DNA from: Saccharopolyspora phatthalungensis
GTDB taxonomy: Bacteria > Actinomycetota > Actinomycetes > Mycobacteriales > Pseudonocardiaceae
Reading direction: 5' to 3'
DNA: 64,000 nt
Assembly: GCF_014203395.1 (NCBI RefSeq)
Contig: NZ_JACHIW010000001.1
Span: forward strand, 4,075,501-4,139,500
Part shown: positions 31,594 through 41,821 of the stretch, piece after piece
How positions within the stretch are numbered: position 1 is the first letter of the stretch
Layout of the letters: every line of letters starts with the position of its first letter
Notes under the pieces: model-generated
Seen by the model: the letters and a program-made list of their open reading frames with translations, nothing else
Database searches by the model: none
What the model was told of the DNA's origin: nothing
Program-made: the position numbers and the translations under genes

Positions 31594-31779
31594 TTACTGC
31601 TCGTCCTGTTGCAAGTCGGCCTGCACTTCACGCAGCCCGGCCTCGTACGCGCGGGCGTGGTGCCCGCAGAACAGAAGCTCCCCACCGGATGGCAATACGG
31701 CGCGAAGCTTGGCAGCGGCCCCGCAGCGGTCGCAGCGGTCGGCGGCGGTCAGCTCGGGGCGGGTGAGCGTTCCCGGCAT
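31594..31779 (-). CDS. Small conserved zinc-ribbon protein (DUF7455-like)
   Basis: A 61-aa acidic protein. Cys/His pattern CDRCGAAA...LLFCGHHARAYE (CxxC then CxHH) suggests one zinc site. Very similar short proteins occur near sigA in many actinobacteria, but the function is unknown. ATG 31779 with GGAGATCACG upstream is a strong start. A GC-rich stem-loop (31799-31820) lies in its leader. Antisense frames here are shadows. Confidence 0.8.
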   Translation of the reverse strand: MPGTLTRPELTAADRCDRCGAAAKLRAVLPSGGELLFCGHHARAYEAGLREVQADLQQDEQ

Positions 31780-32417
31780 CGTGATCTCCCTCCGTCCCGG
31801 CGTCGGAATCACCCGACGCCCTCGATCCTGCTACGACCACCGGTGGCCCACTGGCTGCGGGGTCGGTGCTCGTTGGCTCCACTCTTCCAGACGCTTTGGC
31901 CGGAGTCAGTGTTCCCGCGCCGGGTGGCGATGGTCGTCACCATGAAGCACCCGGTTGCAGCAGCAGTGCTCGCGGAGCGTGATCAACACCGCGTAAGGCC
32001 CTGTGACATGGGGAAATAACCCCTGGTGAGGCGGGGTAGCGTGGGTCCGGAGCCGATCACGCCCCGGACATATCGTGTTTCAGATCACAAGTCGGACAGT
32101 GATCTGCGGACGCCGGTTCCGCTGCAAGCGAACAGCGAATCTCACCAGGCGGACGGATTTTCCACCGCCGGAGCGCCACCGGGAACGCGAAAGTTGGCCG
32201 CCGACCGGATCGGATCGGCGGCGGGCGGATCATGGCACTCTCCGTTCAGCGCGTCGATGGAAGTCTCTTGGGTCCGCCCATCGGGGCTCGCGGAGGAGTT
32301 TGATCGTTGCTCCTTTCGGGTGCAGGAGGCGCATTTTCCTATTGCGTAATGATCGTACGGTTAACGTCGGGCTCAGCTCGTCCGTCACGCGAAAAGCGCT
32401 GAATAACCTCGCCGAGG
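31780..32417. other. Gene-free region with an inverted repeat
   Basis: No convincing gene on either strand. Contains an 8-bp perfect inverted repeat CAGATCAC-N10-GTGATCTG at 32081-32106, which could be an operator or a small stem, and an AT-richer patch around 32335-32365 (TTGCGTAATGATCGTACGGTTAACG) that could hold a promoter for the gene at 32418. Base composition drops below that of the neighbours. Confidence 0.5.
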
Positions 32418-32825
32418 TTGTGCTCGCTCTCGCACATTGGAGCTGATCTCGGGTCCGTGTTGTGGGCGACTGAAGGTCCGAGCGACCGGAGCGTGTTCTT
32501 GGACTTCGCGTTGGACTGGCAGGGAACGCTCGCGATTGCCGTGCATCGCCTCGCTTCGTGGGAATTGCTTCGGCCGACCACGACGTGGACACCGCGTCGC
32601 GCGGACTGTGTCGTCGAGGCGCGGATTCCATTTGCTCAATTCATGCTCAACATCACAAGAGAGCTGCAGCTGCTTCGGCGGGAAGGCACCGACCCGAGCG
32701 GTGATATGACAGGCTGGGGTTACTACTTCCCGATGTCGCTGTTTGAACAGCTCGAACGAGTCAGCGCTAGGTATGGCTACATGCCAAGCACTGACCCACG
32801 TCAATTCAGGGGGAACGAGAAGTGA
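32418..32825 (+). CDS. Hypothetical protein in a lower-GC patch
   Basis: A 135-aa frame that looks like a real soluble protein: a balanced composition with hydrophobic alternation (VFLDFALDWQGTLAIAVH), then VVEARIPFAQFMLNITRELQLL, and a terminal WGYYFPMSLFEQLERV segment that recalls short actinobacterial proteins of unknown role. The start is uncertain: TTG 32418 lies too close to its only GAGG; internal GTG codons at about 32457 or 32486 are alternatives. Its GC content is visibly below the flanking core genes, which suggests acquisition. It overlaps the next frame by GTGA. No family recognised. Confidence 0.5.
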   Translation: MCSLSHIGADLGSVLWATEGPSDRSVFLDFALDWQGTLAIAVHRLASWELLRPTTTWTPRRADCVVEARIPFAQFMLNITRELQLLRREGTDPSGDMTGWGYYFPMSLFEQLERVSARYGYMPSTDPRQFRGNEK

Positions 32826-33010
32826 GAAGCGCACTAGTCGGTGCGACAGCGGTTGCGACCATGCTGCTGGGGGTGTCCACGCGATCACGTGGGCGCCCCC
32901 AGAATCATGTGAGGACATGCCGCGTGCTTCTGCGCGTGGGCTCCTATTCGCAACCCCCTGCCGTCCGACGCACCGGTCGATCCGACTGCGCAGGTACGCG
33001 GCTTCGGTGA
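32822..33010 (+). CDS. Short frame with signal-peptide-like N-terminus, possibly truncated secreted protein
   Basis: GTG 32822 overlaps the preceding stop (GTGA) and has AGGGGGAA about 7 nt upstream. The first 20 residues, MRSALVGATAVATMLLGVST, look like an export signal. The remaining 42 residues are Arg-rich and unlike any secreted domain. A strong hairpin (32870-32899) sits right after the signal sequence. The gene is probably a disrupted remnant; a real 62-aa product is possible but not convincing. Confidence 0.35.
   Translation: MRSALVGATAVATMLLGVSTRSRGRPQNHVRTCRVLLRVGSYSQPPAVRRTGRSDCAGTRLR
32870..32899 (+). terminator. GC-rich hairpin, terminator-like
   Basis: GGGGTGTCCACG (32870-32881) pairs with CGTGGGCGCCCC (32888-32899) through two G-U pairs, with a 6-nt loop. 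It has no T-run. It lies inside the short frame that starts at 32822. Confidence 0.4.
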
Positions 33011-33127
33011 AGCGCGCGAAGATTATTGGGCGTCGTGCCCACTATCTGACTGAAACCGTTGTACTTGTCTGGATTAATGCCGCTGACCCGCGTAATGGCA
33101 GGTCAGCGGCATTGCCTAGCAGAGTTG

Positions 33128-34516
<1,389 letters not shown>

Positions 34517-34688
34517 GTACGCCCTTTCGCGACGGTCGATCAGGGCTGGCCGGAGGGCGCGAAACCTCGGCCGCCAAAGGTCGGGGACAACCCACTGGAT
34601 TCAGCCCTACGGCTGTTGAGGAATCACCCATGCGTTCCTCGGTGATCCTCGACGAGGACTTCGAATCAAGTGGGCCGTGTTCCATTGT

Positions 34689-34713
34689 AACTGCGATGTG
34701 GGGGTGCGGTTCC
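34689..34713 (-). promoter_or_regulatory. Candidate SigR/SigH-type promoter for sigA
   Basis: On the minus strand GGAAC (34713-34709) is followed after 17 nt by GTT (34691-34689). TACAAT overlaps the same place and could serve as a housekeeping -10. A start near 34680 gives a leader of about 165 nt. In Streptomyces coelicolor hrdB is known to have a SigR-dependent promoter; here the similarity is by inspection only. Confidence 0.4.
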
Positions 34714-34763
34714 GCTGCAAGGCGGAGTCGGCCCGGCCTGTCGTGTGGTACGCGATCGGCCGT

Positions 34764-35525
<762 letters not shown>

Positions 35526-35558
35526 GGCTGATCCTTCCTATTCGATTCAGACGAAGGT

Positions 35559-36419
35559 GTGCAGACCTTAACCGGGTTGTGTTGCGATGTGTACGTGGGA
35601 TTGGCAGCAGAAGTAGACGCTAAGGGCCTGCGCGAGGTGGCGGTGCAAATCGCCCGCGAGGCCGCTGACCTGGCCCGCACCCTCCGTGATGAGTCTGTCA
35701 CGGACGGTGCGGTCGACACCAAGAGCACGGAGACCGATGTCGTTACGGCCGGCGACCGCGCCGTGGAACGACTCGTGCGGGAGCGGCTGGCGCGGCTGCG
35801 GCCCGGCGAGTCGGTGCTGGGGGAGGAGGAAGGCGGCGAAGGCGCCCTGGACGGGCTGCGCTGGGTCGTCGACCCGATCGACGGCACCGTCAACTACCTG
35901 TACGGCTTCCCCTGGTACTCGGTGTCGCTGGCCGCGCAGCTGGACGGACGTTCGGTGGCCGGTGCGGTGGTGGAGCCCGTTTCCGGCCGGGTGTGGAGTG
36001 CCGCAGCCGGGCACGGCGCCTTCCTGGACGGCCGTCGGCTGCGTGCCTCGGCCGCCGACCGGCTCGACCTGGCGCTGATCGGCACCGGGTTCTCCTATTC
36101 AGTGCGACGCCGTACGGCGCAGGCGGAGGTGCTCGGTCGGCTGCTGGGGCAGGTGCGCGACATCCGGCGCTCCGGGGTGGCCTCGCTGGACCTGTGCGCC
36201 GTCGGCGCGGGTTGGCTGGACGGCATGTTCGAGGTCGGTCTCAACCGGTGGGACTGGGCCGCCGGCGCTCTGATCGCCGCCGAGGCCGGTGCCGAGCTGC
36301 GGTTGCCCGAACCGGATTCGACGGACGGGCTGGGCGACGGGATGATCGTCTGCGCCGCGCCGGGCATCGCCAAGGAACTGACGGCGGCCCTGCTTCGCGC
36401 CGACGCCGGCCGGGTGTAA
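35559..36419 (+). CDS. suhB: Inositol-1-monophosphatase family protein
   Basis: Mg-dependent dephosphorylation of inositol phosphate or a similar sugar phosphate, needed for inositol-containing lipids and mycothiol. About 286 aa from GTG 35559; GTG 35589 or 35595 could be the true start. Metal ligands: LGEEEGG (first Glu) near residue 89, and WVVDPIDGTVNYLYG (Asp-Pro-Ile-Asp-Gly-Thr) near 107-121. The C-terminal WDWAAGALIAAEAG holds the last metal Asp. Neighbour of cei and ppgK as in mycobacteria. Confidence 0.93.
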   Translation: MQTLTGLCCDVYVGLAAEVDAKGLREVAVQIAREAADLARTLRDESVTDGAVDTKSTETDVVTAGDRAVERLVRERLARLRPGESVLGEEEGGEGALDGLRWVVDPIDGTVNYLYGFPWYSVSLAAQLDGRSVAGAVVEPVSGRVWSAAAGHGAFLDGRRLRASAADRLDLALIGTGFSYSVRRRTAQAEVLGRLLGQVRDIRRSGVASLDLCAVGAGWLDGMFEVGLNRWDWAAGALIAAEAGAELRLPEPDSTDGLGDGMIVCAAPGIAKELTAALLRADAGRV

Positions 36420-36441
36420 CCGCCGATCGGTGAGCGCGGCG

Positions 36442-37143
36442 TCAGCAGTGCACGTCGCGGGCATCGGTGAGCAGATCGTTGCTGATCTGCGGGGGAGTCA
36501 CCTCTTGCTGGGCGCCGTCCTGGTGGTTGCGCTGGGGCACCCAGTTCTCCAGCTCCTGGAGCACCTGCTTGGCCTCCGACGTGGTCTTGATGTCGTCGAA
36601 GCCGGTCCCCAGCGCGAAGTCGACGCTGGCGTCCTGGCGTTCGTCGCGGACCAGCTGGGCGCACGGCGCGATCAGGCTCAGCGTCCGCGCCGCGCTCACC
36701 CCGGCGCCGCCGAAGCGGATCTGGCCGTGGCACCGCAGGTCGTAGTTGACATAGACCGGGTCGTTGTCCGCGCCGCCCTTGGCGAAGCCGAGGTTGGCGA
36801 GCTCGTCGCTGACCAGCGACGCCTGCCGGGACTCGCCGTTGCCGTTGAGCACTCGCACCCGGACGTCCTGCGGCGGAATCGGGGTGGTCGAATCGAGCGC
36901 GGTGCGCGGCAGCATCGAGCCCAGCGGCACCGGGGCGGGCCGGTCACCAGCCTTCGGCGTGGCCATCGGTGCGCCGGGCGGGTTGCAGGTGGTCGCGGCG
37001 TTGATGTCCTTCACGGAGTCGAAGATCCGCGTCCACAGCAGTCCGGACAGCACCACGAGCCCGACCAGCACCACCAGAGCGGGCAGTGGCCGACGCCGCC
37101 GATACCGGGCTCGCCGACTCCACCTTGCACTCACGGCTGACAC
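36442..37143 (-). CDS. cei: Cei-like envelope integrity protein (LytR C-terminal domain)
   Basis: A 233-aa membrane-anchored protein. A basic cytosolic N-terminus (RRARYRRRRP) is followed by one transmembrane helix at about residues 20-37. The extracytoplasmic part carries a LytR_C domain: DVRVRVLNGNGESRQASLVSDELANLGF at about 93-120, then RFGGAGVSAARTLSLIAPCAQLV. Orthologue by position and architecture of M. tuberculosis Rv2700 (Cei), needed for envelope integrity. Three or four Cys in the outer part may form disulfides. Convergent with suhB, 22 nt between stops. Confidence 0.88.
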   Translation of the reverse strand: MSAVSARWSRRARYRRRRPLPALVVLVGLVVLSGLLWTRIFDSVKDINAATTCNPPGAPMATPKAGDRPAPVPLGSMLPRTALDSTTPIPPQDVRVRVLNGNGESRQASLVSDELANLGFAKGGADNDPVYVNYDLRCHGQIRFGGAGVSAARTLSLIAPCAQLVRDERQDASVDFALGTGFDDIKTTSEAKQVLQELENWVPQRNHQDGAQQEVTPPQISNDLLTDARDVHC

Positions 37144-37613
37144 GTCCCGCTCCTCCCTAGACGCCGTTGACTCGCGTGCGTCCTACATCACTAGATCAGC
37201 CTAGGCGTATGACCTGTGTTGCGCGGCGGTGGACGCTGTCATCGTGTCGGAGGCATCCGAAGTGCGCCGCTGAATCGATGCCGAGCGGCGAACTTCCTGG
37301 GCATCGCATCATGGAGCGCGTTACGGGGCAACCGAAGAAGGCGACCGGACGGAGCCGGGAATTGATCTTCCACGGCCCGCGGATGCAGCGAACAACACAC
37401 CTATGGGTGACCTAATGCATGCGCGGACTTGGTATGAGCTACCCTCTCGGCGCCTCACGGAGTGCCGGATGAGGCAAGTCGCTCATAACGGGGGAACTGA
37501 ACGCGTTGCAGGGCGAGACCACGATCACTGCGCCAGCGGGCACAAATTCGGGTCCTGGAACGTTTACCAGCGGCACACCATTGCAGTCTCCACTAACGCA
37601 GGGGTGAATCACG
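37144..37613. other. Gene-free region upstream of DUF4193
   Basis: 470 nt between divergent cei and DUF4193 genes. No coding frame is convincing. Composition is less GC-rich than surrounding genes. It presumably holds both promoters and a long DUF4193 leader; I could not pick out a clear -10/-35 pair. Confidence 0.5.
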
Positions 37614-37913
37614 ATGGCGACCGACTACGACGCTCCGCGCCGCGAGTCCGAAGACTTGGCGGAGGACTCGTTGGAGGAGCTGAAGGCGCGACGCAACGAT
37701 GCGCAATCCGGCGTCGTCGACGAGGACGAAGGGGCGATCGCGGAGAACTTCGAACTGCCGGGCGCAGACCTGTCCGGCGAGGAGATGACCGTCAAGGTGC
37801 TCCCGAAGCAGGCTGACGAGTTCACCTGCTCGAGCTGCTTCCTCGTCCACCACCGCAGCCGGCTGGCCGAGAACCGGAATGGCCGGCTGGTCTGCCGCGA
37901 CTGCGCTGCCTGA
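37614..37913 (+). CDS. DUF4193 protein
   Basis: A 99-aa acidic protein conserved across actinobacteria (Rv2699c type). N-terminus MATDYDAPRRESEDL is the family opening. The C-terminal half has a double-CxxC zinc ribbon: FTCSSCFLVHHRSRLA then LVCRDCAA. Likely a small zinc-binding protein, possibly interacting with RNA polymerase or nucleic acid, but that is speculation. GGGGTGAATCACG before the ATG supplies a modest ribosome site. Followed by a good terminator. Confidence 0.93.
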   Translation: MATDYDAPRRESEDLAEDSLEELKARRNDAQSGVVDEDEGAIAENFELPGADLSGEEMTVKVLPKQADEFTCSSCFLVHHRSRLAENRNGRLVCRDCAA

Positions 37914-37949
37914 TTTCAGGCGGCCGGTGTCGACGAGACCGGGAAGTGG

Positions 37950-37985
37950 CTGGGCACACGCGGCGGCGTGTGCCCAGTTGTTTTC
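37950..37985 (+). terminator. Intrinsic terminator after DUF4193
   Basis: An 11-bp perfect stem, CTGGGCACACG (37950-37960) with CGTGTGCCCAG (37967-37977), a 6-nt loop, and TTGTTTTCC after it. Confidence 0.8.
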
Positions 37986-38083
37986 CTCGGAAGTTCCCAG
38001 ACCAGTCCGCACTGCGGGGCGGGTGGCGGCGTAGCGGCCGCTCCGATCGGGTGCGGTCGCAGACTTCCTGATCCGCCGGATCG

Positions 38084-38590
38084 TTAGCGTTCCCGCAGGG
38101 CGGCGGCGAGTTCGGCGGGGCGGCGCGTGCTGACGACCCAGTAGGGCGTGGGGTCGGCCGGGTCGTTCAACCAGATCCGCACAGAGGTGCGGATCGACGC
38201 CCGGTGCACCATGAACGCGGCCGGATCCAGGTCCGGGCCGAGAGCCCGGCGCTGCTCAGCCGGGGCGATGACCTCGACTTCGTCGATGAACCGCAACGGC
38301 AGGTGCGCGTCACCGACCCACAGTTCGCCGTCGACGATCTCGATCTTGGTGCGGCTCAGCCACACCGGGACCGCGATCGCCAGCGGCACCAGCACGACGT
38401 AGGGCAGCCACGCCCGCACGCCCGGATAGCCCATGTGCACCTCGGCGGCGAGCAGCACGGCGGCGATCACCGGCAACGGCCACGTCCACCACGCTGCGTG
38501 CAACCGTTCGCGGAACACCGGATGCCCCTTCGAATTCGCCTGACCGGGGGTGTCCCCGGCGAGGCTGGCCGCTTCTACACTCTCCGACAC
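38084..38590 (-). CDS. DUF3093 membrane protein
   Basis: A 168-aa protein with two transmembrane helices (about residues 35-50 and 60-77) and a C-terminal domain of about 85 residues ending [17 protein letters not shown], the hallmark of DUF3093. The GTG start at 38590 is 24 nt from the divergent GTG of dut, leaving no room for separate promoters with leaders. The longer open frame to 39484 is antisense to dut and not real. Function unknown; homologue Rv2698 has the same arrangement. Confidence 0.88.
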   Translation of the reverse strand: MSESVEAASLAGDTPGQANSKGHPVFRERLHAAWWTWPLPVIAAVLLAAEVHMGYPGVRAWLPYVVLVPLAIAVPVWLSRTKIEIVDGELWVGDAHLPLRFIDEVEVIAPAEQRRALGPDLDPAAFMVHRASIRTSVRIWLNDPADPTPYWVVSTRRPAELAAALRER

Positions 38591-38614
38591 GGGTTCAGGG
38601 TAATCTCGCCGCCC

Positions 38615-39106
38615 GTGTCGAACGTGAAGGTCCTGCTGACCCGACTTGATCCCGATGTGCCGCTGCCGGCGTACGCGAAGCCAGGCGATGCGGGCGCAGA
38701 TCTCGTGACCACCAGCGACGTGGTGCTCGAACCCGGCGAACGCGCCGTGGTGGGCACCGGAATCGCGGTGGCGCTGCCGGAGGGCTACGCGGGCTTCGTG
38801 CACCCGCGCTCGGGCCTGGCCGCCAAGGCCGGGTTGAGCGTGGTCAACGCGCCCGGCACCGTCGATTCCGGGTACCGCGGTGAGATCAAGGTCTGCCTGG
38901 TTAATCATGATCGTGCGGTACCGCTGTCGTTGCGGCGCGGCGACCGGATCGCCCAGCTCGTCGTGCAGAAGGTCGAGCACGCGGTGTTCCAGGAGGTCGA
39001 AGAGCTGCCGGCGTCGCAGCGGGGTGCCGGGGGCTACGGGTCCACCGGCGGGCACGAGGTGCTGGCGGTCTCGGGAGTCGAGGCCGGTCACAGGACGGAG
39101 GTCTGA
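38615..39106 (+). CDS. dut: dUTP diphosphatase
   Basis: Hydrolyses dUTP to dUMP, keeping uracil out of DNA and feeding dTMP synthesis. 163 aa, trimeric type. The five motifs are present: DAGADL (residues 25-30), [11 protein letters not shown] (63-73), [11 protein letters not shown] (81-91), [10 protein letters not shown] (108-117) and the C-terminal [12 protein letters not shown] (137-148). Start GTG 38615; the frame upstream overlaps DUF3093. Four nt before the DUF3710 gene, so co-transcribed. Confidence 0.96.
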   Translation: MSNVKVLLTRLDPDVPLPAYAKPGDAGADLVTTSDVVLEPGERAVVGTGIAVALPEGYAGFVHPRSGLAAKAGLSVVNAPGTVDSGYRGEIKVCLVNHDRAVPLSLRRGDRIAQLVVQKVEHAVFQEVEELPASQRGAGGYGSTGGHEVLAVSGVEAGHRTEV

Positions 39107-39110
39107 GGAA

Positions 39111-39755
39111 ATGTTCGGATGGGGCCGTCGAGGCAAACGTGCCGATGACGCGGCTGCGGACGAGGCGTTGTACGACGAGGTCGAGGATCTGGACACCGGC
39201 GGCGGACCGTTCGACGAGAGCGAGGCGCCCGACGACCAGGTGGAGCGGCTCGACCTCGGTTCGGTGCGGCTGCCGGTGCCCGAGGGCGGCCAGTTGCAGG
39301 TCGAGGTCGACCCGGCCGGGCCGGTGCGCGCGGTGCACCTGGTGACGCCGGTCGGCCGGCTGACCGTCAGCGCGTTCGCGGCACCGCGCAGCAGCGGGCT
39401 GTGGGCCGAGGTCAGTGCCGAGCTCGGCGAGCAGCTGCGCAAGGATGGCGCGCGGGTGCATACCGAGCAGGGTGACTGGGGCACCGAGCTGGTGGCCGAC
39501 TCGCCGAAGGCGGCGCTGCGGTTCGTCGGGGTGGACGGCCCGCGCTGGTTGCTGCGCGGCGTCGCGGCCGGGCCAGGGGAAGTCGCGAAGGACTGCGCGA
39601 AGCTGCTTTACGCGGTCCTCGACGAGACCATCGTGGTCCGCGGTGCCGATCCACTGCCGGTGCGCACGCCGCTGCCGATCGAGCTGCCGGAGGCGATCCT
39701 GCGCCACATCCAGCAGGCCCAAGCCCAGGCCCAGAACAACGGCCAGACGGGCTGA
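39111..39755 (+). CDS. DUF3710 protein
   Basis: A 214-aa acidic protein. N-terminus MFGWGRRGKR is the family opening. Then a disordered acidic linker, then a conserved domain of about 150 residues with RLPVPEGGQLQVEVD, VTPVGRLTVSAFAAPRSSG, and PRWLLRGVAAGP. The end is Gln-rich (QQAQAQAQNN). Start ATG 39111 follows GAGGAA and is 4 nt after the dut stop. Conserved partner of dut in actinobacteria (Rv2696c type); function unknown. Confidence 0.92.
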   Translation: MFGWGRRGKRADDAAADEALYDEVEDLDTGGGPFDESEAPDDQVERLDLGSVRLPVPEGGQLQVEVDPAGPVRAVHLVTPVGRLTVSAFAAPRSSGLWAEVSAELGEQLRKDGARVHTEQGDWGTELVADSPKAALRFVGVDGPRWLLRGVAAGPGEVAKDCAKLLYAVLDETIVVRGADPLPVRTPLPIELPEAILRHIQQAQAQAQNNGQTG

Positions 39756-40021
39756 CCGCTTGCCCGGTGGCGTTGCCAGTAGGTCGCCGTCGCCGATCTG
39801 TTTTTCTGGAGCGCCGCCCCAGAACCGTTCGTGCGAAGCCCGTTTCTAGCCGGATTCAGCGATCACGAAGGCAACACGCCACGCTGGTGTTGATCAATGA
39901 TTAGCCGATCGGGCGGGTCAAGTTCCTTATCCCGCCGGTCCCGCGACGACGCAGTTCGGGGCCGCTACGCTGGGGGTGCACGGGCTGCTAGTCGAGCCCC
40001 AGAAGCGCACGGGAGCGCTAG

Positions 40022-40399
40022 ATGAGCAAGACCGACGGCGGCTACTGGCGTCGCCTCGTACGCCGCCTGACCAGCGACGTCGCCGAGCTGGACGCCGACG
40101 ACCTCTCGGAGCAGTCCCAGGCCGGCGGCGCCCAGCGCGCGAGCGAGTGCCAATGCGGCCAGGAGGCCGTGGTGCTCGGCCGGGTGCGCAGCGTTGGTCT
40201 GTGTCCGAAGGCGTCGGCACCGACGCTGGAGGCCGAACTGTACGACGGCACCGAGGATGTGACGTTGGTCTGGTTGGGCCGCCGCCGGATCGCCGGGATC
40301 GAACCGGGTCGCATCATCAAGGCCCGGGGCCGGATCGCGGTTCGTGACGGCCGCAAGGTGCTATACAACCCCTACTACGAGTTGCAGAACACCGCATGA
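40022..40399 (+). CDS. OB-fold nucleic-acid-binding domain protein
   Basis: A 125-aa single-domain protein. After a helical N-terminus (WRRLVRRLTSDVAELDADDL) comes an OB fold of the tRNA_anti type: AVVLGRVRSVGL, LEAELYDGTEDVTLVWLGRRRI, RIIKARGRIAV and the terminal YNPYYELQ. Orthologue of Rv2694c. Start ATG 40022. Stop overlaps the following DUF3159 gene by ATGA, so the two are coupled. Partner nucleic acid unknown. Confidence 0.92.
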   Translation: MSKTDGGYWRRLVRRLTSDVAELDADDLSEQSQAGGAQRASECQCGQEAVVLGRVRSVGLCPKASAPTLEAELYDGTEDVTLVWLGRRRIAGIEPGRIIKARGRIAVRDGRKVLYNPYYELQNTA

Positions 40400-41136
40400 G
40401 CGAACGCGACGCATCCGCCGCCGGGCTGCCCGCCCAGAACGCGGCCGACCACCAGCCGGACCAACCCGCGCAGCGGGTCCCCGATCGCGAGAAGACTCTG
40501 CTTGAGCAGATGGGCGGCATCAGCGGATTGGCTTACTCCGCGGTCCCGATCGTGGTCTTCGTACTGGTCAGCTCCTTCACCTCGCTGATGCCGGCGATCT
40601 GGTCGGCGATCGGGGTCGCGGTCGGGATCGCGATCTTCCGGCTCGTGCGCAAGGAGCCGCTGCAGCCCGCCATCTCCGGGGTGCTCGGGGTCGCGGTGTG
40701 CTCGTTCATCGCGTACCGCTCCGGCGACGCCAAGGGTTTCTTTCTGCTGGGGATATGGACGAGCCTGATCTACGGCGGGGTGTTCCTGGCGTCGGTGGTG
40801 GTTCGCTGGCCGCTGGTGGGCGTGGCCTGGTCGGCGCTGAACGGGCTGGGCTTCTCCTGGCGCAAGCAGCGCCGGGCGTTGCGCGGCTACGACCTGGCGA
40901 CGTTGGCCTGGACCACGGTGTTCGCGGCGAAGTACGTGGTGCAGCAGTGGCTTTACGACAGCGACCAGACCGGCTGGTTGGCGTTCGCCCGGATTGCGAT
41001 GGGCTACCCGCTGACCGGACTCGCGCTGATCGTCACGGTGTGGGCGATCCGCCGGGCGGCGAAGGTCGCCGAACTGGAGAAGGCCGAAGCCCAGCAAGAT
41101 CCCGGAGCCATCCCCTCCAACCCCTCGCTGAGCTGA
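40396..41136 (+). CDS. DUF3159 membrane protein
   Basis: A 246-aa protein with about six transmembrane helices between residues 45 and 230 (for example AVPIVVFVLVSSFTSLMPAIW, LTGLALIVTVWAIRRAA) and a charged N-terminal tail carrying EKTLLEQMGGISGLAYSA, the family opening. Coupled to the OB-fold gene by a 4-nt overlap. Convergent with ceoC, 13 nt between stops. Function unknown. Confidence 0.92.
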   Translation: MSERDASAAGLPAQNAADHQPDQPAQRVPDREKTLLEQMGGISGLAYSAVPIVVFVLVSSFTSLMPAIWSAIGVAVGIAIFRLVRKEPLQPAISGVLGVAVCSFIAYRSGDAKGFFLLGIWTSLIYGGVFLASVVVRWPLVGVAWSALNGLGFSWRKQRRALRGYDLATLAWTTVFAAKYVVQQWLYDSDQTGWLAFARIAMGYPLTGLALIVTVWAIRRAAKVAELEKAEAQQDPGAIPSNPSLS

Positions 41137-41149
41137 ACCGGCCGGGCCG

Positions 41150-41821
41150 TCAGTCGGCGGTCGTGCGGTCGTGAATGATCGCTCGGATTCCTTGTTCGAC
41201 GTCCGCGGTGGCCACGAATAGCATCTCGTCCCCGGCTTCCAGCGGGTCGTCGGCCTGCGGGACGATGACCCGCCCGCCGCGCAGGATGGTGACCAGCGCC
41301 GCGTCCGCGGGCAGCTTCAGGTCGCGGACGCGGCGGCCGGCCAGCGGCGTCGAGTCCGGCAGGGTCACCTCGACCAGGTTGGCTTGGCCCTGGCGCAGCG
41401 TCATCAGCCGCACCAGGTCGCCGACGTTGACCGCTTCCTCCACCATCGCGGCGAGCATCCGCGGCGTGGACACCGCGACATCGACACCCCAGGCCTCGGT
41501 GAACAGCCACTCATTGAGCGGGTCGTTGACGCGGGCCACCACGCGGCGCACCGCGAACTCGGTTTTGGACAGCAGCGACACCACCAGGTTGACCTTGTCG
41601 TCGCCGGTGGCCGCGATGACCACATCGCAGGACTCCAGCCCGGCTTCTTCCAGCGACGCCAGCTCACAGGCGTCGGCGAGCATCCAGTGCGCGCCGGGAA
41701 TGTTCTTCGGCTGGTAGTTCTGCACGTTCCGTTCGATCAGCAGGACCTGGTGGTCGCCTTCGAGCAGTTCCCGCGCGATGGACTGGCCGACCGCGCCGGC
41801 GCCCGCGATCGCGATGCGCAT
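41150..41821 (-). CDS. ceoC: TrkA-family potassium uptake regulator CeoC
   Basis: Cytosolic gating subunit of a Trk/Ktr-type K+ system. 223 aa: RCK-N Rossmann domain (IAIAGAGAVGQSIARELLEG at residues 3-22, GDDKVNLVVS) and RCK-C domain at about 140-220 (LAGRRVRDLKLPADAAL, GDEMLFVAT). Translation start ATG 41821 shares its A with the ceoB stop (TAATG), so the pair is coupled. No K+ channel or TrkH gene is adjacent; an APC transporter is divergent nearby. Confidence 0.93.
   Translation of the reverse strand: MRIAIAGAGAVGQSIARELLEGDHQVLLIERNVQNYQPKNIPGAHWMLADACELASLEEAGLESCDVVIAATGDDKVNLVVSLLSKTEFAVRRVVARVNDPLNEWLFTEAWGVDVAVSTPRMLAAMVEEAVNVGDLVRLMTLRQGQANLVEVTLPDSTPLAGRRVRDLKLPADAALVTILRGGRVIVPQADDPLEAGDEMLFVATADVEQGIRAIIHDRTTAD

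Noticed and set aside
31990..32040. Possible c-di-AMP or other riboswitch in the GGGG...CCCC area
   Set aside because: Only a 4-bp stem is visible and none of the known riboswitch consensus strings match.
32385..32918. Minus-strand frame of 177 codons opposite the low-GC hypothetical gene
   Set aside because: Product looks random, and the plus-strand frame has more protein-like alternation; neither is certain.
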